A DNA stretch of 64,000 nucleotides from a virus: positions 62,001 to 126,000 of the IMG/VR virus record IMGVR_UViG_3300045923_000041; one strand, given 5' to 3'. A program made the translations under genes and the position numbers. Below the pieces are notes generated by a model. It was not told the origin of the DNA and ran no database searches. It saw nothing but the letters and a program-made list of their open reading frames with translations. Numbering within the stretch: position 1 is the stretch's first letter; every line of letters starts with the position of its first letter. Shown here piece by piece: positions 18,501 to 27,814 of this stretch.

Positions 18501-21500
18501 GACACCCGTCGCCTCGTAGAAATCCTGTTCCGAGCCGGTCGTGAAGAGCAAGATCGTGCCGGTCTTGTACGAGCCCGTACGGTTGCCCGCGATCGTGACC
18601 TGGTTCATCCCGATCGAGACAGGCTCGTAAGAGGCCAGCTCCGTCTGGAAGTACGAAGGGATGAAGACGGTCGGCGTCAGGGGTGTCGGCCCCGAAGCCA
18701 CGTAGAGGGTCGGATTCTGGAAGTCGTCTGTGAAGGACTCGCCGCCCCCAAGGGTTACCGTGGTCATGCCGGTCCCGGCGTCGTACGTAGACGAGCCGAT
18801 CAGATAGACCTGCTGCGTCTCGATGCGCAGGAGGAAACCGGGCGGGAAGCTAGCGGCATAGTTGCCCGCGATCATGAAGTAGGTGTTGTCCGGGATGACC
18901 GAGGGTGCCGTGATGTTCGAGTCGCTGACGATGTTCACCTGGGCGAGATTGATCGGCGGTTGCAGGACCGTCGTCGTCTTCTCGCCACCGATCGCCTCGT
19001 AGACGTAGTAGTCGATGTAGACGTTCTCGATCGGGTTGACGATCGCGCCATGGGGCAGTGCGTTCGTCAGAATGGCGTCCGGTTGGAAGGTGATCGTCGA
19101 GTTGGATGCGTTGACGACACACTGTGTGGGAATGACCTGTGGTCGGCCTCCACGCCAGACGGCTTGCGTGGGGTTCGTTGCAACCGTGCGCCCGAGAGGG
19201 TTGAACTGGAGGGTCGTCGTGGGCACGGGATGCGGCTGGCACAACTCCTTGCGCACGAGAAACGTCATCGGCTCGACGATCACGGTGCTCGGCGCGTTCT
19301 GCGACGTGTACGTGACCAAACCCTCTTCCTCCGCGAGCATGCGGACAGTGAAGGTGATCGTGCCGAGAGCCGGCGTCATCACGTAGTCCACGTTCTGCGT
19401 CAGGAGGCGCACGAAGTAGACGGTCCCACCCGCGGTCACGTCCACCTGCGAGAAGTTCAGGTCGCCAGTCGCGGCGCTGACCTCGACTGTGCCCTGAGGC
19501 AGAGACGACGGACTGGAGAACGCCGCATCGTTTGCGACGACGTTGACGTGCGTGGAAAAGGTCGCGTTCGGCCCCTTGCCGTAGCGGAATCGCACGACAT
19601 TCACGTAGGTCGTCATCACGCTCAGGCGCGGCGAGTTCGTGATCGTGCCGAGGGCTCGGATGCGCTCGACCTTCGTGTTCGGATCGACCAGCTCCACCTC
19701 TTGGAAGAATCGATCCGCCAAGACCTCCTTCGAGGCGAACACCTGGTAGTCGAGGTTCGAAGAGGTGGTACCGGCAACATCCGTGAGGAGCAACGTCGGG
19801 TTGACCGGGGACCCAATCGTGTAGACGCCCTGCGCAGCGCCCGAAGTCACCGCGAGGTACATGCCTGGAAGCACATTGTCCGTGGTGAAGTCAGCGCTCG
19901 TGTCGGTGAAGGACGTCCCGGAGAACGAGCCTGTAGACCCTTCCGCAAGCTGCTCATTCACCTGCGTGAAGGAGAACTGGCCGGCGGTCTCGTCGAAGAG
20001 CCCTCCAAGGCCCGTAGTCGAGACGAACACTCCAGAGCCGGGCGGGCTCTCCGTGAACGGCGTGTAGAAGCCTGAGCCGGGCGCTGTCTCGATGGCGAAG
20101 TTCAGGTTCGACGGGAAGACTAGCGGGTTTGGCAAGACCGCGATGGCGGTCGCTTGCTGTAGCAGCAACGATTGGGTGTTGTAGCGCTGCGCGTACTGAA
20201 GCGTGCCCGTGTCCGAGTCCAAGACATACCCGATGCCCGCAGTGGGGGTCGTCGTCTGGTTCGGGAGGTTGCTGGAGATGAAGCTGCCCGTCCCCTGCTC
20301 GACCATCACCACGAGGGGGTACTGCGTGTACGGGGCGTACGTCGGGTTGTCGATCGGGATGGCAGGCAAGAAGACCTGTGGCATCGCGATGATGGGGGAC
20401 TGGAACGTGGCGTCCGTCACCTGATATATGGCCGAGACGTCCTTGATCGAAGCGTCCGTACCCGCGAGGTCCACGGGGCACCTGAAGAACCGCATCGACA
20501 CGCCGCGCTCAACCGGAAGGTCTCCGGAGACCATCTGGAGCGTCTGGCCGCCGTACAGGAGGCGATCCGCCTGCGAGAACTGAATCTGGCCCGTCGTCGG
20601 GTCGTACTGGACCTGCCCTTGTTTGCCGACTGCACTGAACGAGGCAACCGGAGTGGCTACCGCTTCCTCGAACTGGACGACGCCAGGGACGCGGAAGATG
20701 ATGTCCCCGCCCGGCGCCGGGATGGGGCTCAAGACGCTCGCCTGGGGCGATGTGTTGCCGACCAGGTTGATGGTGCCGAGGTTCTGGACCGGCAGCGTCA
20801 GGTTCGCCGAGATGAGCACCCCATCGTAGTAGACGGGGGTCCCTGCGTTGTTGGTGATGTCGGTCGAGTTGAACTTGAGCAGCCCGGTGGTCGTGTTCCA
20901 CTCGACGGTGCCGATCGTTGGGTTCGGTGAGAAGGTCGAGACGCCGATCGCCTGCAAGTAGAGCCCGTATCCGATCCGGAGCAGCGGGTACTGCGACGTT
21001 CCAGGGATGGGGGTGAGCAGGAGCGAGTTGTTGCCGATGTCCCCGATGTTGCCGTTCGACTGTTGCGTGGTGAACGGCGCCTGTTGCTGGAACAGGATGG
21101 GCTGCCCCTGGTAGGACGGGTTCGTCAGGTCAGTTGTGTTCCAGAGAAGCTGACCCGCCGTCGAGCCGGTCGTGATCATCTGCACGTTGCCCGGCGCGGG
21201 CGTCGTGAAGCTGGTCACGAGCGTCAGGGTGAACGTGAAGATGGGAGCGGCGGGGGTACCTATCGACAACCGGAACGGGGCAACGGCCGGCGACGTTGAG
21301 GTGTTGCTGATCTGAACGGGAGCCTTGACCGTCGAGGTATTCAACGTGGGGCCGAACAACCCGAGGTTGAGGGGTGTGCTGCCAGGCAAGGGACGGAACT
21401 GCTGGTGCTTGCCGTCGTACGTGAAGCGCTGGATGGCCGCCTCTCCGACGACGAAGCCCTCGTTCTTCGTCCACCCAAAGGTAGCCGAAGGGAGCTTCCC

Positions 21501-21674
21501 GTCCGTCATGACGAGAACGAGGTAGTCCGTTCTCGGGACGTTCTCGGCCGAGGAATAGTAGGAGCTGAACGCGCCGGGGTTAGACTCGAAGTTCGCTGGG
21601 GTCAGCGTGAACTGCGAGTTGGCCGCCCCGACGAGCGGTGGCTCCAACACGTATCCCGTGATCGAGAAGCCCAT
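15573..21674 (-). CDS. Very large baseplate/tail structural protein, 2033 aa
   Basis: The protein is Thr/Ser/Val-rich and beta-structured for most of its length. A repeated module of about 65 residues recurs at least four times (for example GTSFTDTSADFTTDNVLPGM; GTAFTDSGTPFSASMVGYTI; LTDSTQDFTEVTGSDYVYVP), each followed by SGANAGxYxI-like strands; similar modules occur in the fibre genes at 1-4262. Other recurring strands read TGQIQFSQAD, TGDLNFSQVD and AGQFSFTQVN. The last 120 residues are helical (QSGLLIQEAVAITNRIAAQA). The start ATG 21674 has an AGACAGG site. It lies between the spike-region genes and the wedge genes, so it likely forms a peripheral baseplate or fibre-network component. 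Not a tape measure: it lacks the helical pattern, and a better candidate exists at 30565. Confidence 0.75.
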   Translation of the reverse strand: MGFSITGYVLEPPLVGAANSQFTLTPANFESNPGAFSSYYSSAENVPRTDYLVLVMTDGKLPSATFGWTKNEGFVVGEAAIQRFTYDGKHQQFRPLPGSTPLNLGLFGPTLNTSTVKAPVQISNTSTSPAVAPFRLSIGTPAAPIFTFTLTLVTSFTTPAPGNVQMITTGSTAGQLLWNTTDLTNPSYQGQPILFQQQAPFTTQQSNGNIGDIGNNSLLLTPIPGTSQYPLLRIGYGLYLQAIGVSTFSPNPTIGTVEWNTTTGLLKFNSTDITNNAGTPVYYDGVLISANLTLPVQNLGTINLVGNTSPQASVLSPIPAPGGDIIFRVPGVVQFEEAVATPVASFSAVGKQGQVQYDPTTGQIQFSQADRLLYGGQTLQMVSGDLPVERGVSMRFFRCPVDLAGTDASIKDVSAIYQVTDATFQSPIIAMPQVFLPAIPIDNPTYAPYTQYPLVVMVEQGTGSFISSNLPNQTTTPTAGIGYVLDSDTGTLQYAQRYNTQSLLLQQATAIAVLPNPLVFPSNLNFAIETAPGSGFYTPFTESPPGSGVFVSTTGLGGLFDETAGQFSFTQVNEQLAEGSTGSFSGTSFTDTSADFTTDNVLPGMYLAVTSGAAQGVYTIGSPVNPTLLLTDVAGTTSSNLDYQVFASKEVLADRFFQEVELVDPNTKVERIRALGTITNSPRLSVMTTYVNVVRFRYGKGPNATFSTHVNVVANDAAFSSPSSLPQGTVEVSAATGDLNFSQVDVTAGGTVYFVRLLTQNVDYVMTPALGTITFTVRMLAEEEGLVTYTSQNAPSTVIVEPMTFLVRKELCQPHPVPTTTLQFNPLGRTVATNPTQAVWRGGRPQVIPTQCVVNASNSTITFQPDAILTNALPHGAIVNPIENVYIDYYVYEAIGGEKTTTVLQPPINLAQVNIVSDSNITAPSVIPDNTYFMIAGNYAASFPPGFLLRIETQQVYLIGSSTYDAGTGMTTVTLGGGESFTDDFQNPTLYVASGPTPLTPTVFIPSYFQTELASYEPVSIGMNQVTIAGNRTGSYKTGTILLFTTGSEQDFYEATGVTYDSTNNVTNITLARNTVLQYDVETLSYSVRPIYEAGAKVVTTTYVPVLTQPYIVWRRMGGQVGTILSSPTDYTIEPSGNITLTVPLQPGEEVSIFYTGYYTVQAGLHFRASYTNVITPSAPNGLLNQSLMANYYTFSPDSFYYRVETMTNFRGEFAQELQQDSTSGAPTSGPQTSNSSSPQLYSQGRQSIYYSEGHLANQDIIARSTLTYYNTIVNDLEAVLAAFDGRVVGDHDGLFKFDGVIGRTVSSPADALNQIDDLVQVSPFPLPNGTYQKLYIAGPYSRFFTTRRNLFTTSPCQDASGPNDGDTVAKLTFSNLSSLPSQVSRRAPRAQILQPYPPGNTVFAVDNATGTNDALQRPAFPTSGPNSPMKVVVEDPTHNESLGNSYIPASANVTVTAISGGTPQTITLSGGSAFEIPAGATITMSPSDANSMLSGGNDPPGSGGYQMVYQFGKDVDCDLGTGEIRYKKRHFPFDGTLPTTIIPKFLLIYPVQLGTTSGDILQVYGAGLFATNVAPYRFPALDGGTVDDDGDQAIPLVGPLFNGETTEAGGGPLNSELAQITNLQTLALPFVGTGTIDVSGLHITLTSGTFPGAPKQYDLVRILTGVNAGSSFHHAGTGSTTTALFVAPSEPFTYDPNPFSFEVVTTTSSLVETLSGSVTGTAFTDSGTPFSASMVGYTIVVTTGANAGLRRNIATYNASNSVTLDQSLTTDSAFSYRVDNTLATYDGFFYQSLLAAVSQELVTIGTTEEAAINQFFTDAFTVVVGPSTGTVTLPTTLTDSTQDFTEVTGSDYVYVPSGSNAGIYQIASTTPPHVLTTTQNFTAAIPTTYQIVSTFGLSFTTLTNVFSILAQNTTFVTTTTTWQTLLTTSVPVVGDAQAVAWGFLATDLTARHTVVQNRVNYLTNPATGPIALIENALTGTDRLYDARYTWIDARIDQQSGLLIQEAVAITNRIAAQANILNQLLMILAVQAA

Positions 21675-21692
21675 CCTGTCTGCATCCTGTCT

Positions 21693-22265
21693 TCATACGA
21701 CGGACCCGAACCCGACCCCCACTGAGGGGGCCGGACCTGCTCCGCCCGCGATCGGTGTCACGGTAGTGTAGGCCGCAAAAGTAGTATCGAGCGCGATTCC
21801 GATGGCTGTTGCTTTCTTGACGGACCCTGGCCCCACCATCCCTGCCGTAGCGAACCCAGCGATCATGGCAGGGATCGCGGAGCCGCCCTGGAAACGTACT
21901 ACACCGGCCCCGACCCCTACCGTGGTGTGAGCTGTCGTGATGAGCCCCTGGGCGAAACCTGTCGTCAGACCGATGGACAGGCCGAGGATGGTCAGAGGGG
22001 CAAAGGGCCCAACAATGCCCATGGCCGCGAACCCCTGCGTGAGCCCTGCCGTAATGAGCGGAGTAGGGACCAGGAGAGGCGTGGCCCCCACCCCGACCCC
22101 GACCACACCAGAATCGACCGTGATCGGCTTGACGATGCCCGTCAGGTACGCGAAGACGCCGGACGCGACCCCGTTTGCAAACTGAGGCACAGACGGCCCA
22201 ATGTGGCCCGTTGAGACCAACGCGGCCGCAATCGTCGCCGTGAGCCCTACCGGAGTGATCGGCAT
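21693..22265 (-). CDS. Gly-rich protein of three internal repeats, candidate spike cap, 190 aa
   Basis: The sequence is three diverged repeats of about 62 residues (1-62, 63-125, 126-190). Each has a hydrophobic helix-like part, a G-x-(I/V/H)-GP block (GP at 23-24, 86-87 and 145-146), a small-residue stretch, and ends in VGVG (about 54-60, 116-121 and 182-187). Charged residues are very rare. The start overlaps the spike gene stop (TGATG), so the two are coupled. A single chain with three-fold repeats next to a trimeric spike recalls PAAR tip proteins, which have pseudo-three-fold symmetry, but no PAAR motif is visible. A membrane-inserting or pore role is an alternative. Confidence 0.7.
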   Translation of the reverse strand: MPITPVGLTATIAAALVSTGHIGPSVPQFANGVASGVFAYLTGIVKPITVDSGVVGVGVGATPLLVPTPLITAGLTQGFAAMGIVGPFAPLTILGLSIGLTTGFAQGLITTAHTTVGVGAGVVRFQGGSAIPAMIAGFATAGMVGPGSVKKATAIGIALDTTFAAYTTVTPIAGGAGPAPSVGVGFGSVV

Positions 22266-24484
22266 CAGATTGACCTCACCACGGCGCAGCCTTGGAGCGG
22301 CAGGCCCGTGATCCAGTCGAGGGAGGGAGAGCCTGGGGGCATCATCGGGGCGCCACGGGCAACCCCAAAGACAGCCGCGGGACCCCCAAAGAGCATCTGT
22401 GGAGCGATGAGGGACACAACGCTGGTCGAGGTGATGGTCGCCGGTCCGCCTGCCGTCAGAGAGATGGCTGCGGCCGCCTGCATACTGACCGCTGCGGCTG
22501 CGGTCAGGGCGATAGCGCCCGCGCCCACGTTGACCGAGAAGGCTCCGGCGCCCACGTTGATCGCGAAGGCACCGCCGCCGTTGTTGAAGGTCGTCACGCC
22601 GGCGGCGGTGTTGTACGATCGGGCTCCTGCGACCACGGAGTCCAGAAGGGCGCCCGCGAGAATGGTCTTGATCTCCCCGCCCGCCAGGATGTTGGTCGTG
22701 ACGAGGAGCGCGTAGTTCATGATGGTCTTGTCGGTCACCGTGAGCGACAAGCCGCCATAGCTGCCCGTGAACCCGCCGTTAGCCGACTGAGACATGGTGT
22801 CGGCTTTGATCGAATGCCGACCGTTCGCGGTCTCCGTAATCGATCCGTAGGCATTGAGGACGTAGTCCCCGGTCAGCACCTTGTTCTCGTTACCCTCGAC
22901 CGTTGTATCGAGCGAGATGCCCTGACCCGTAGAGTCGGACGGCGAGCCCGAGTGCGTGACCTTCACGGGGCAGTCGTACTCGATGTCCACGGACTGACCC
23001 GCCGCGAGGTGGCCGACACGGGCCTTAATGCCCCCCGCAAAGTCCGCGATGAGCGAGGCGCCAAGGGATGTCTCCATCCCGAGGAACATCTTGAGCGCGC
23101 CGCCCATCGTGACCTCGGCGCTAACGTTCTTGGACCCGCTCGGGTAGCGCTCGACGACCGAGCCTGGGACGCTGAGAAACAGCTTACCCTGCTTGGAGAT
23201 CGAGCAAGAGAACGGATCGACCTTGTCTTGCTGATTCGGGGGGTTGATCTGGAAGAAGAACGCGCCCGCTGTGGTGTTCGCTTCGAGATCTGGCTCCGTG
23301 GCCAAACGTGGCACCACGTTCATCGTGAATTTGCCAGGGTCCTTCGAATCCGACCAGATGTCGTCGAAGATCTGCGGCTTGAGCATCTGCGCGTACTGGC
23401 GCATGCCGTTGCCAGAGAGCGCGTCGTTGCCCACGACCGTCCCCATCGCAAGCTCGATGAACCGACGAGGCTGCGACATCTGGAAGCCGTCGATCTCGTC
23501 CCGAACCTCCTGCGAGGCGTCTGTCGTGTGCGAGATCTCGACCCTGCGCTCCGTGTACGCGAGGGCGCCCAAGGAGGTATCCGGATCCTCGAAATTCACC
23601 CCGACGTTCGTTGCCGGGTAGAAGACTCGCCTGCCGTTGTTGTACGTGACCGGAGGGAAGTCAGACACGTCGTTGAAGAACCCAAGCACCTTGCCGTTCG
23701 AGTTGGCGTACTTGTTCGGGCCGTTGGGTACGTCCGGGCCGATGGCCGCAAGGTCAGTCTGACCGAAATAGCGGTTGGCTGTCGTTTGCAGCGTCACCCC
23801 GTCCTTCTGGAAGATGTCATTGGGGAGGAACGCTTGCCCGCGGCGGATCGGACCCGTGATCTCGTGCACGCCCGAAGTGTTCTCGACCCTATGGATGCCC
23901 TGCGTGATCAGCGTGCGGTCCACATCGCGCAGCTCGATGAAGTCGCCGGCACGGTTGTAGAACTTGGCGTCTCGCGTAAGGGCGAACTCGGCACCCTGCG
24001 ACGACATGCCGCCAACGTCGCCAGGACGCAAGCGCATGCGCTTGTAGCGGATGGTCGGCCCGAGGAAGTTGTTCAGGAAGGCCACGTCACTCGGATCCAC
24101 TTGAGAGGGATCCGTGGGGGCCATCGGGTCGAAGTTGAGTGCGAGGCGCGAGGCTGCCGGCAGGTAGCCGAGGATGACGCCTTGCGTGATCTGCTTACTC
24201 TTGCGTCGGTAGCCGAGAATGACGAGCGAGTTGACCTCTGGGATGCCCCCGAGGAAGCTTCGTGGACCCGCCATGCTCTGCGAGAGGTCCACCTCGTAGT
24301 GGTCACCACCTCCGGTGAGCACCTTGAGGTCCGCGACCATGTTGATCTCGTCAACGCGGGTGATGATCGCGACCTTGAGGCCGAACCCGCCGCCCTCCCC
24401 TGAGTCAGCGAACTTAGAATCCTTCCTCTGCCCCACTTCACGGGGCATCGGAGCGCCGGGCGGTCTGGTACCTGCGATTGACAT
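22265..24484 (-). CDS. Central spike protein, gp5/gpV/VgrG-like, 739 aa
   Basis: Residues about 30-110 look like the OB-fold of spike proteins (FGLKVAIITRVDEINMVADL, then NSLVILGYRRKSKQITQGVI, LGYLP). A middle region follows with RAGDFIELRDVDRTLITQGI. The C-terminal third (about 540-710) is a low-complexity beta-helix-type run in which Gly, Ala, Ser and Thr alternate (AINVGAGAFSVNVGAGAIAL, TAAAAVSMQAAAAISLTAGG), as expected for a trimeric needle. The gene follows the hub and precedes the three-repeat protein. In contractile tails this protein punctures the outer cell surface at the tail tip. No lysozyme domain is seen here; a muralytic-like domain is instead on the product of the gene at 27815. 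Confidence 0.8.
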   Translation of the reverse strand: MSIAGTRPPGAPMPREVGQRKDSKFADSGEGGGFGLKVAIITRVDEINMVADLKVLTGGGDHYEVDLSQSMAGPRSFLGGIPEVNSLVILGYRRKSKQITQGVILGYLPAASRLALNFDPMAPTDPSQVDPSDVAFLNNFLGPTIRYKRMRLRPGDVGGMSSQGAEFALTRDAKFYNRAGDFIELRDVDRTLITQGIHRVENTSGVHEITGPIRRGQAFLPNDIFQKDGVTLQTTANRYFGQTDLAAIGPDVPNGPNKYANSNGKVLGFFNDVSDFPPVTYNNGRRVFYPATNVGVNFEDPDTSLGALAYTERRVEISHTTDASQEVRDEIDGFQMSQPRRFIELAMGTVVGNDALSGNGMRQYAQMLKPQIFDDIWSDSKDPGKFTMNVVPRLATEPDLEANTTAGAFFFQINPPNQQDKVDPFSCSISKQGKLFLSVPGSVVERYPSGSKNVSAEVTMGGALKMFLGMETSLGASLIADFAGGIKARVGHLAAGQSVDIEYDCPVKVTHSGSPSDSTGQGISLDTTVEGNENKVLTGDYVLNAYGSITETANGRHSIKADTMSQSANGGFTGSYGGLSLTVTDKTIMNYALLVTTNILAGGEIKTILAGALLDSVVAGARSYNTAAGVTTFNNGGGAFAINVGAGAFSVNVGAGAIALTAAAAVSMQAAAAISLTAGGPATITSTSVVSLIAPQMLFGGPAAVFGVARGAPMMPPGSPSLDWITGLPLQGCAVVRSI

Positions 24485-24491
24485 TTGATCC

Positions 24492-27400
24492 TCAGGGGGT
24501 CGAAGCCGGGGGCAGCGCAGCTAGCTGAGACTGCGCGTTCGCGAGTTGCTGTTGTGTCGTGTAGAGCTGGCTTTCCAAGTTCTTGAGCGTCTGCGTGGTG
24601 TCCCCAGGCGCGACAACGTTCGGTTGGGACAGAGCCTTGATCTGCGTCTGGAGGCTAGAGATCTGACTCTGGTACCCTTGAATCTGTTGCGTGAGCTGCG
24701 CCCTCTGCGCGTTACTCTTGACCGAAGCTCCGAAGTTCTGCCAGTTCTGCGAGAGGGAAGACAGTGCGCTGTCCGCTTGCTGCGCGATGGCGATCGGGTT
24801 GTCCGTCTGCCCAGGCCCACCTGGTCCGTATGGCGGAGTAACGTTCGCGAACCCGTTGCCCGATGTTCCGAACTCGACGTTCTGCACAAGTTCCTGGTCG
24901 CTCTGCGCGATGAGTTCTTGCTGGCTGGGGTCGAGGTTGGTGGGGTCGCCACGCAGCGCGTTCTCGTACTGCTGGTGCACCTGGTCGAGCTGGTTGTAGA
25001 GGTTGTAGAGGAACGTGTCGATCGTGTTCTCCACTTCCTGAGGCGTCATCGGCACGGCCTGACTATCGTTGACCGGCACCGGGGTGTTCGTAGCGGCGGC
25101 CGTAGCCGGAGCGAGGTTGCCCTGATCCGGTGTCGCAGCATTGGGCGAGGAAAGCGTGGAGACGCTGTACCCGTTGCCCGAGGAGATGAAGATGAGGTCC
25201 GCACGACCGAGCAAGCACGCGCACTCCGTGTCTGAGGTGACGTCGCCCGTCTTCGGAACCATCTCGTAGAGCGTCAGGCCGTTCGAGAGCTGCCCAGCTT
25301 CGACGCTGTTCGGCACACCCGCTTGCTGCGGGGAGTTGAGTGTGGTGGCTTTCGGGTCGCCCAACATGGGGTACGCGCCGGGAGTCGTGGGCGGCGTGTA
25401 GTATTGCGGCCCGGTGTCTGGGTTGACGAAGCCTGCGGTCTGGAGATCCTCGGGGGTGAGCGTAGAGAGCGTAGCTGCCGGGTTCTGGTAGGCGCTCGTG
25501 ACAGACGTGATCCCCTGCGCCTGTGCGTTGAGCGTGGCGTAGAGGTCACCACCGAGAGCGGTCTGCTCCGAGACAGTGGCCATGCTGTCCCGTTGGCCTT
25601 GTTGCTGCACGACCAGGTTTCCATCCCGAAGCATGACGCCACGGCCGTAGCGGAACACGCCCACGACCTCGAACCCACGCTCATCCGAGACCGGCCGAAT
25701 GAGACCCGAAGCCCCTTGCAAGGCTTGAATTCCTCCAGAAGTGCCCTGGATGTGCAGGTTCTTGTTCGGGAAGATGAGCACCTCTTTGATCACATCCGCC
25801 TTGTCATACGCGTAGACGTACGCGCCAGCGGAGTTCAAACCGTACTGGTAGCGGTTGTTGAGATACTGCTCGCGCACACGCGTGTCGGTGTTTGCAGCGT
25901 TGAAGGGCGCGAGCACTGCACTTGCTGTCTGATTGGCGGCGTTCGTGAAGGCGGTCTTCTTCGCAGCGAGCACGTCTGGGTTCGTCGAGGACTGTGGCCG
26001 GTGACCCGCGACTTGACCCGTCTGATCCGTGGTCCCTTGAAAGGAACGCGTGAAGAGCATGACCGCGTTCGGGTAGCCTACGATGCGACCCGTCTTCGAG
26101 TTGCGAAGGATGAGAGGGTCGTATGGGCTTTGGCTGCCCGCATTCGGAATGGGAGGCGTCGGCGGGAAGGTGGCCGCCGTGCCCATCTTCAGGTTGAACG
26201 AAGCGCTCTGGGAGAGCTGCTTCGAGCTGTACGATACCTGGCCCGACGCTGAAGTGGTGGGGGTGCCCTGCGGCGCGCTGGCGAGCGAGAGCGTTCCAAT
26301 ACCCTGAGGGGCGATGAACTTCTTACGCCGAGCGGTCAAGGTCAACGAGGTTGTAGCTCGCCCACCGTACGCGATGTTGTGGCTGATACCGCTGACGTAC
26401 CAGACCTCGTCCTTGGGGGCGATGTAGACAGGGAACCCAAGACGCAGCTCTGGACGGATGGGGATCGTGACCGTTCCACGATGCCGGCGGGCGTTCCACC
26501 TGTCGAGCATGTCTAGGCCAACGTAGAACATCTTGTTGGTGTCGCCCAGGAACTCCGAGTTGAAGGTCTGCGACCGCCAACCGTACTGACGAAGCAAGTG
26601 GAAGTCCGTAACCGACGTCATCGGCGTCAGCTCTTGGGCAAGGCCGTAATCCACGTTGCCGCCGTAGCTGCCCTGCATGATGATCTGCGTGACGACTTCC
26701 GACTCGGAGGAGGAAAAGTCCCAGTCGATGATGTCGATGTCCTGGATCCAGGAGATCGGCTTGTTCCCGAGCACGTCCAGGTTGTAGAACGGTGGCTTGA
26801 AAACAACGCTCCCGTCCACGTCCATGTACAGCTCGAAGCCGATGGCCTCTTTCGCGGCCGTACCGAGTTCAAGCTTGGTCTGGTACTCGGAGTTCCACAG
26901 GGGGACTTCGACGTTGAGGTTGCTGCGGAAGGCTACGACCTCTTCATCCGTAGGGTCGTAGACCGCCTGACCCGAGTTGGGGCCGCCCATCGCCTTCGCG
27001 ATGCTCTTGGCAACCCAGTGCTTGCCGACCTTTGTTGTACCCGTGGGAACGTACTCGTTCAGAACGTCGCCCCGGATGGAGTAACCGTTCGCAGCATAGA
27101 GCATCAAGTTGCTGCGGATGCGTTGGAACCGCTCCTCCCAATAGATGGCGAGGTCGGCGAAGATACCGTTGAAGAGGTTCTTCTGCGCGCCCGACTCCCG
27201 GTACTGAGCCACAAGGCCGCCCGTACCGACGATGATGTCCCCGAAGGACTGCTGCGCGAGGGTCCAGATGATGTCGTAAGGATTGGCACCGAAGAAGGCG
27301 TTGCCGAAGAGCGCCATGCCCATCGCGCCCGGGTGCGGCGACGTGAACGCGCTGTTCGTCGCCATCTTGCAGACTTCCCACCACTTGAGGATGTCTGCGC

Positions 27401-27806
27401 AGTGGATGGAAACCGAGTGCTCGCCGCCCGAGTAGCTGTCGTTGACCTCCGTGACGAGACCCCAGAAGATCGGGTAGTATTGCGGCAGACCCTCCACGAG
27501 GAAGTGGCCCTTCGTGTAGATCTCGACCTCCATCATCGGGCAGATGATGGGGCTGTTGTCGAAGTAGAAGTCGTCTATGGCATGCCGGGGCACGGACAGG
27601 TTCAGGCTCGCCGAACCGGGCACACTGTCGATCGACAGGTCCACCTGGACCGACGTGATGTACTTGTTGAACGGGAAGCTCTTGTTGCAGACCGGGCAGC
27701 CGATCACATCCGAGTTGCCGTTGATGAGTACGATGGAGTCTGGCGCCGTCACAACAGTGGGGCGGGCTCCGTTGACGTACGTGCCTTGGAAGGGACTGCG
27801 GGCCAT
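24492..27806 (-). CDS. Baseplate hub protein, gp27/gpD-like, with long C-terminal extension, 1104 aa
   Basis: The first 510 residues fit a gp27/gpD hub: VQVDLSIDSVPGSASLNLSV and PMMEVEIYTKG near the N-terminus, then HSVSIHCADILKWWEV, a central helical part (DLAIYWEERFQRIRSNLMLY), and LGFPVYIAPKDEVWYVSGIS, HNIAYGG with a final beta domain (SLTLTARRKK). A lone CPVC pair (C37, C40) sits near the N-terminus. Residues about 520-1104 are an extra region, low-complexity and Gln/Asn/Thr/Pro-rich, ending in a coiled coil (SQISSLQTQIKALSQP, TTQQQLANAQSQLAAL). Hub proteins form the trimeric adaptor between tail tube and spike. The extension is unusual and may bind neighbouring subunits or cell wall. Confidence 0.8.
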   Translation of the reverse strand: MARSPFQGTYVNGARPTVVTAPDSIVLINGNSDVIGCPVCNKSFPFNKYITSVQVDLSIDSVPGSASLNLSVPRHAIDDFYFDNSPIICPMMEVEIYTKGHFLVEGLPQYYPIFWGLVTEVNDSYSGGEHSVSIHCADILKWWEVCKMATNSAFTSPHPGAMGMALFGNAFFGANPYDIIWTLAQQSFGDIIVGTGGLVAQYRESGAQKNLFNGIFADLAIYWEERFQRIRSNLMLYAANGYSIRGDVLNEYVPTGTTKVGKHWVAKSIAKAMGGPNSGQAVYDPTDEEVVAFRSNLNVEVPLWNSEYQTKLELGTAAKEAIGFELYMDVDGSVVFKPPFYNLDVLGNKPISWIQDIDIIDWDFSSSESEVVTQIIMQGSYGGNVDYGLAQELTPMTSVTDFHLLRQYGWRSQTFNSEFLGDTNKMFYVGLDMLDRWNARRHRGTVTIPIRPELRLGFPVYIAPKDEVWYVSGISHNIAYGGRATTSLTLTARRKKFIAPQGIGTLSLASAPQGTPTTSASGQVSYSSKQLSQSASFNLKMGTAATFPPTPPIPNAGSQSPYDPLILRNSKTGRIVGYPNAVMLFTRSFQGTTDQTGQVAGHRPQSSTNPDVLAAKKTAFTNAANQTASAVLAPFNAANTDTRVREQYLNNRYQYGLNSAGAYVYAYDKADVIKEVLIFPNKNLHIQGTSGGIQALQGASGLIRPVSDERGFEVVGVFRYGRGVMLRDGNLVVQQQGQRDSMATVSEQTALGGDLYATLNAQAQGITSVTSAYQNPAATLSTLTPEDLQTAGFVNPDTGPQYYTPPTTPGAYPMLGDPKATTLNSPQQAGVPNSVEAGQLSNGLTLYEMVPKTGDVTSDTECACLLGRADLIFISSGNGYSVSTLSSPNAATPDQGNLAPATAAATNTPVPVNDSQAVPMTPQEVENTIDTFLYNLYNQLDQVHQQYENALRGDPTNLDPSQQELIAQSDQELVQNVEFGTSGNGFANVTPPYGPGGPGQTDNPIAIAQQADSALSSLSQNWQNFGASVKSNAQRAQLTQQIQGYQSQISSLQTQIKALSQPNVVAPGDTTQTLKNLESQLYTTQQQLANAQSQLAALPPASTP

Positions 27807-27814
27807 GGTCTGAT

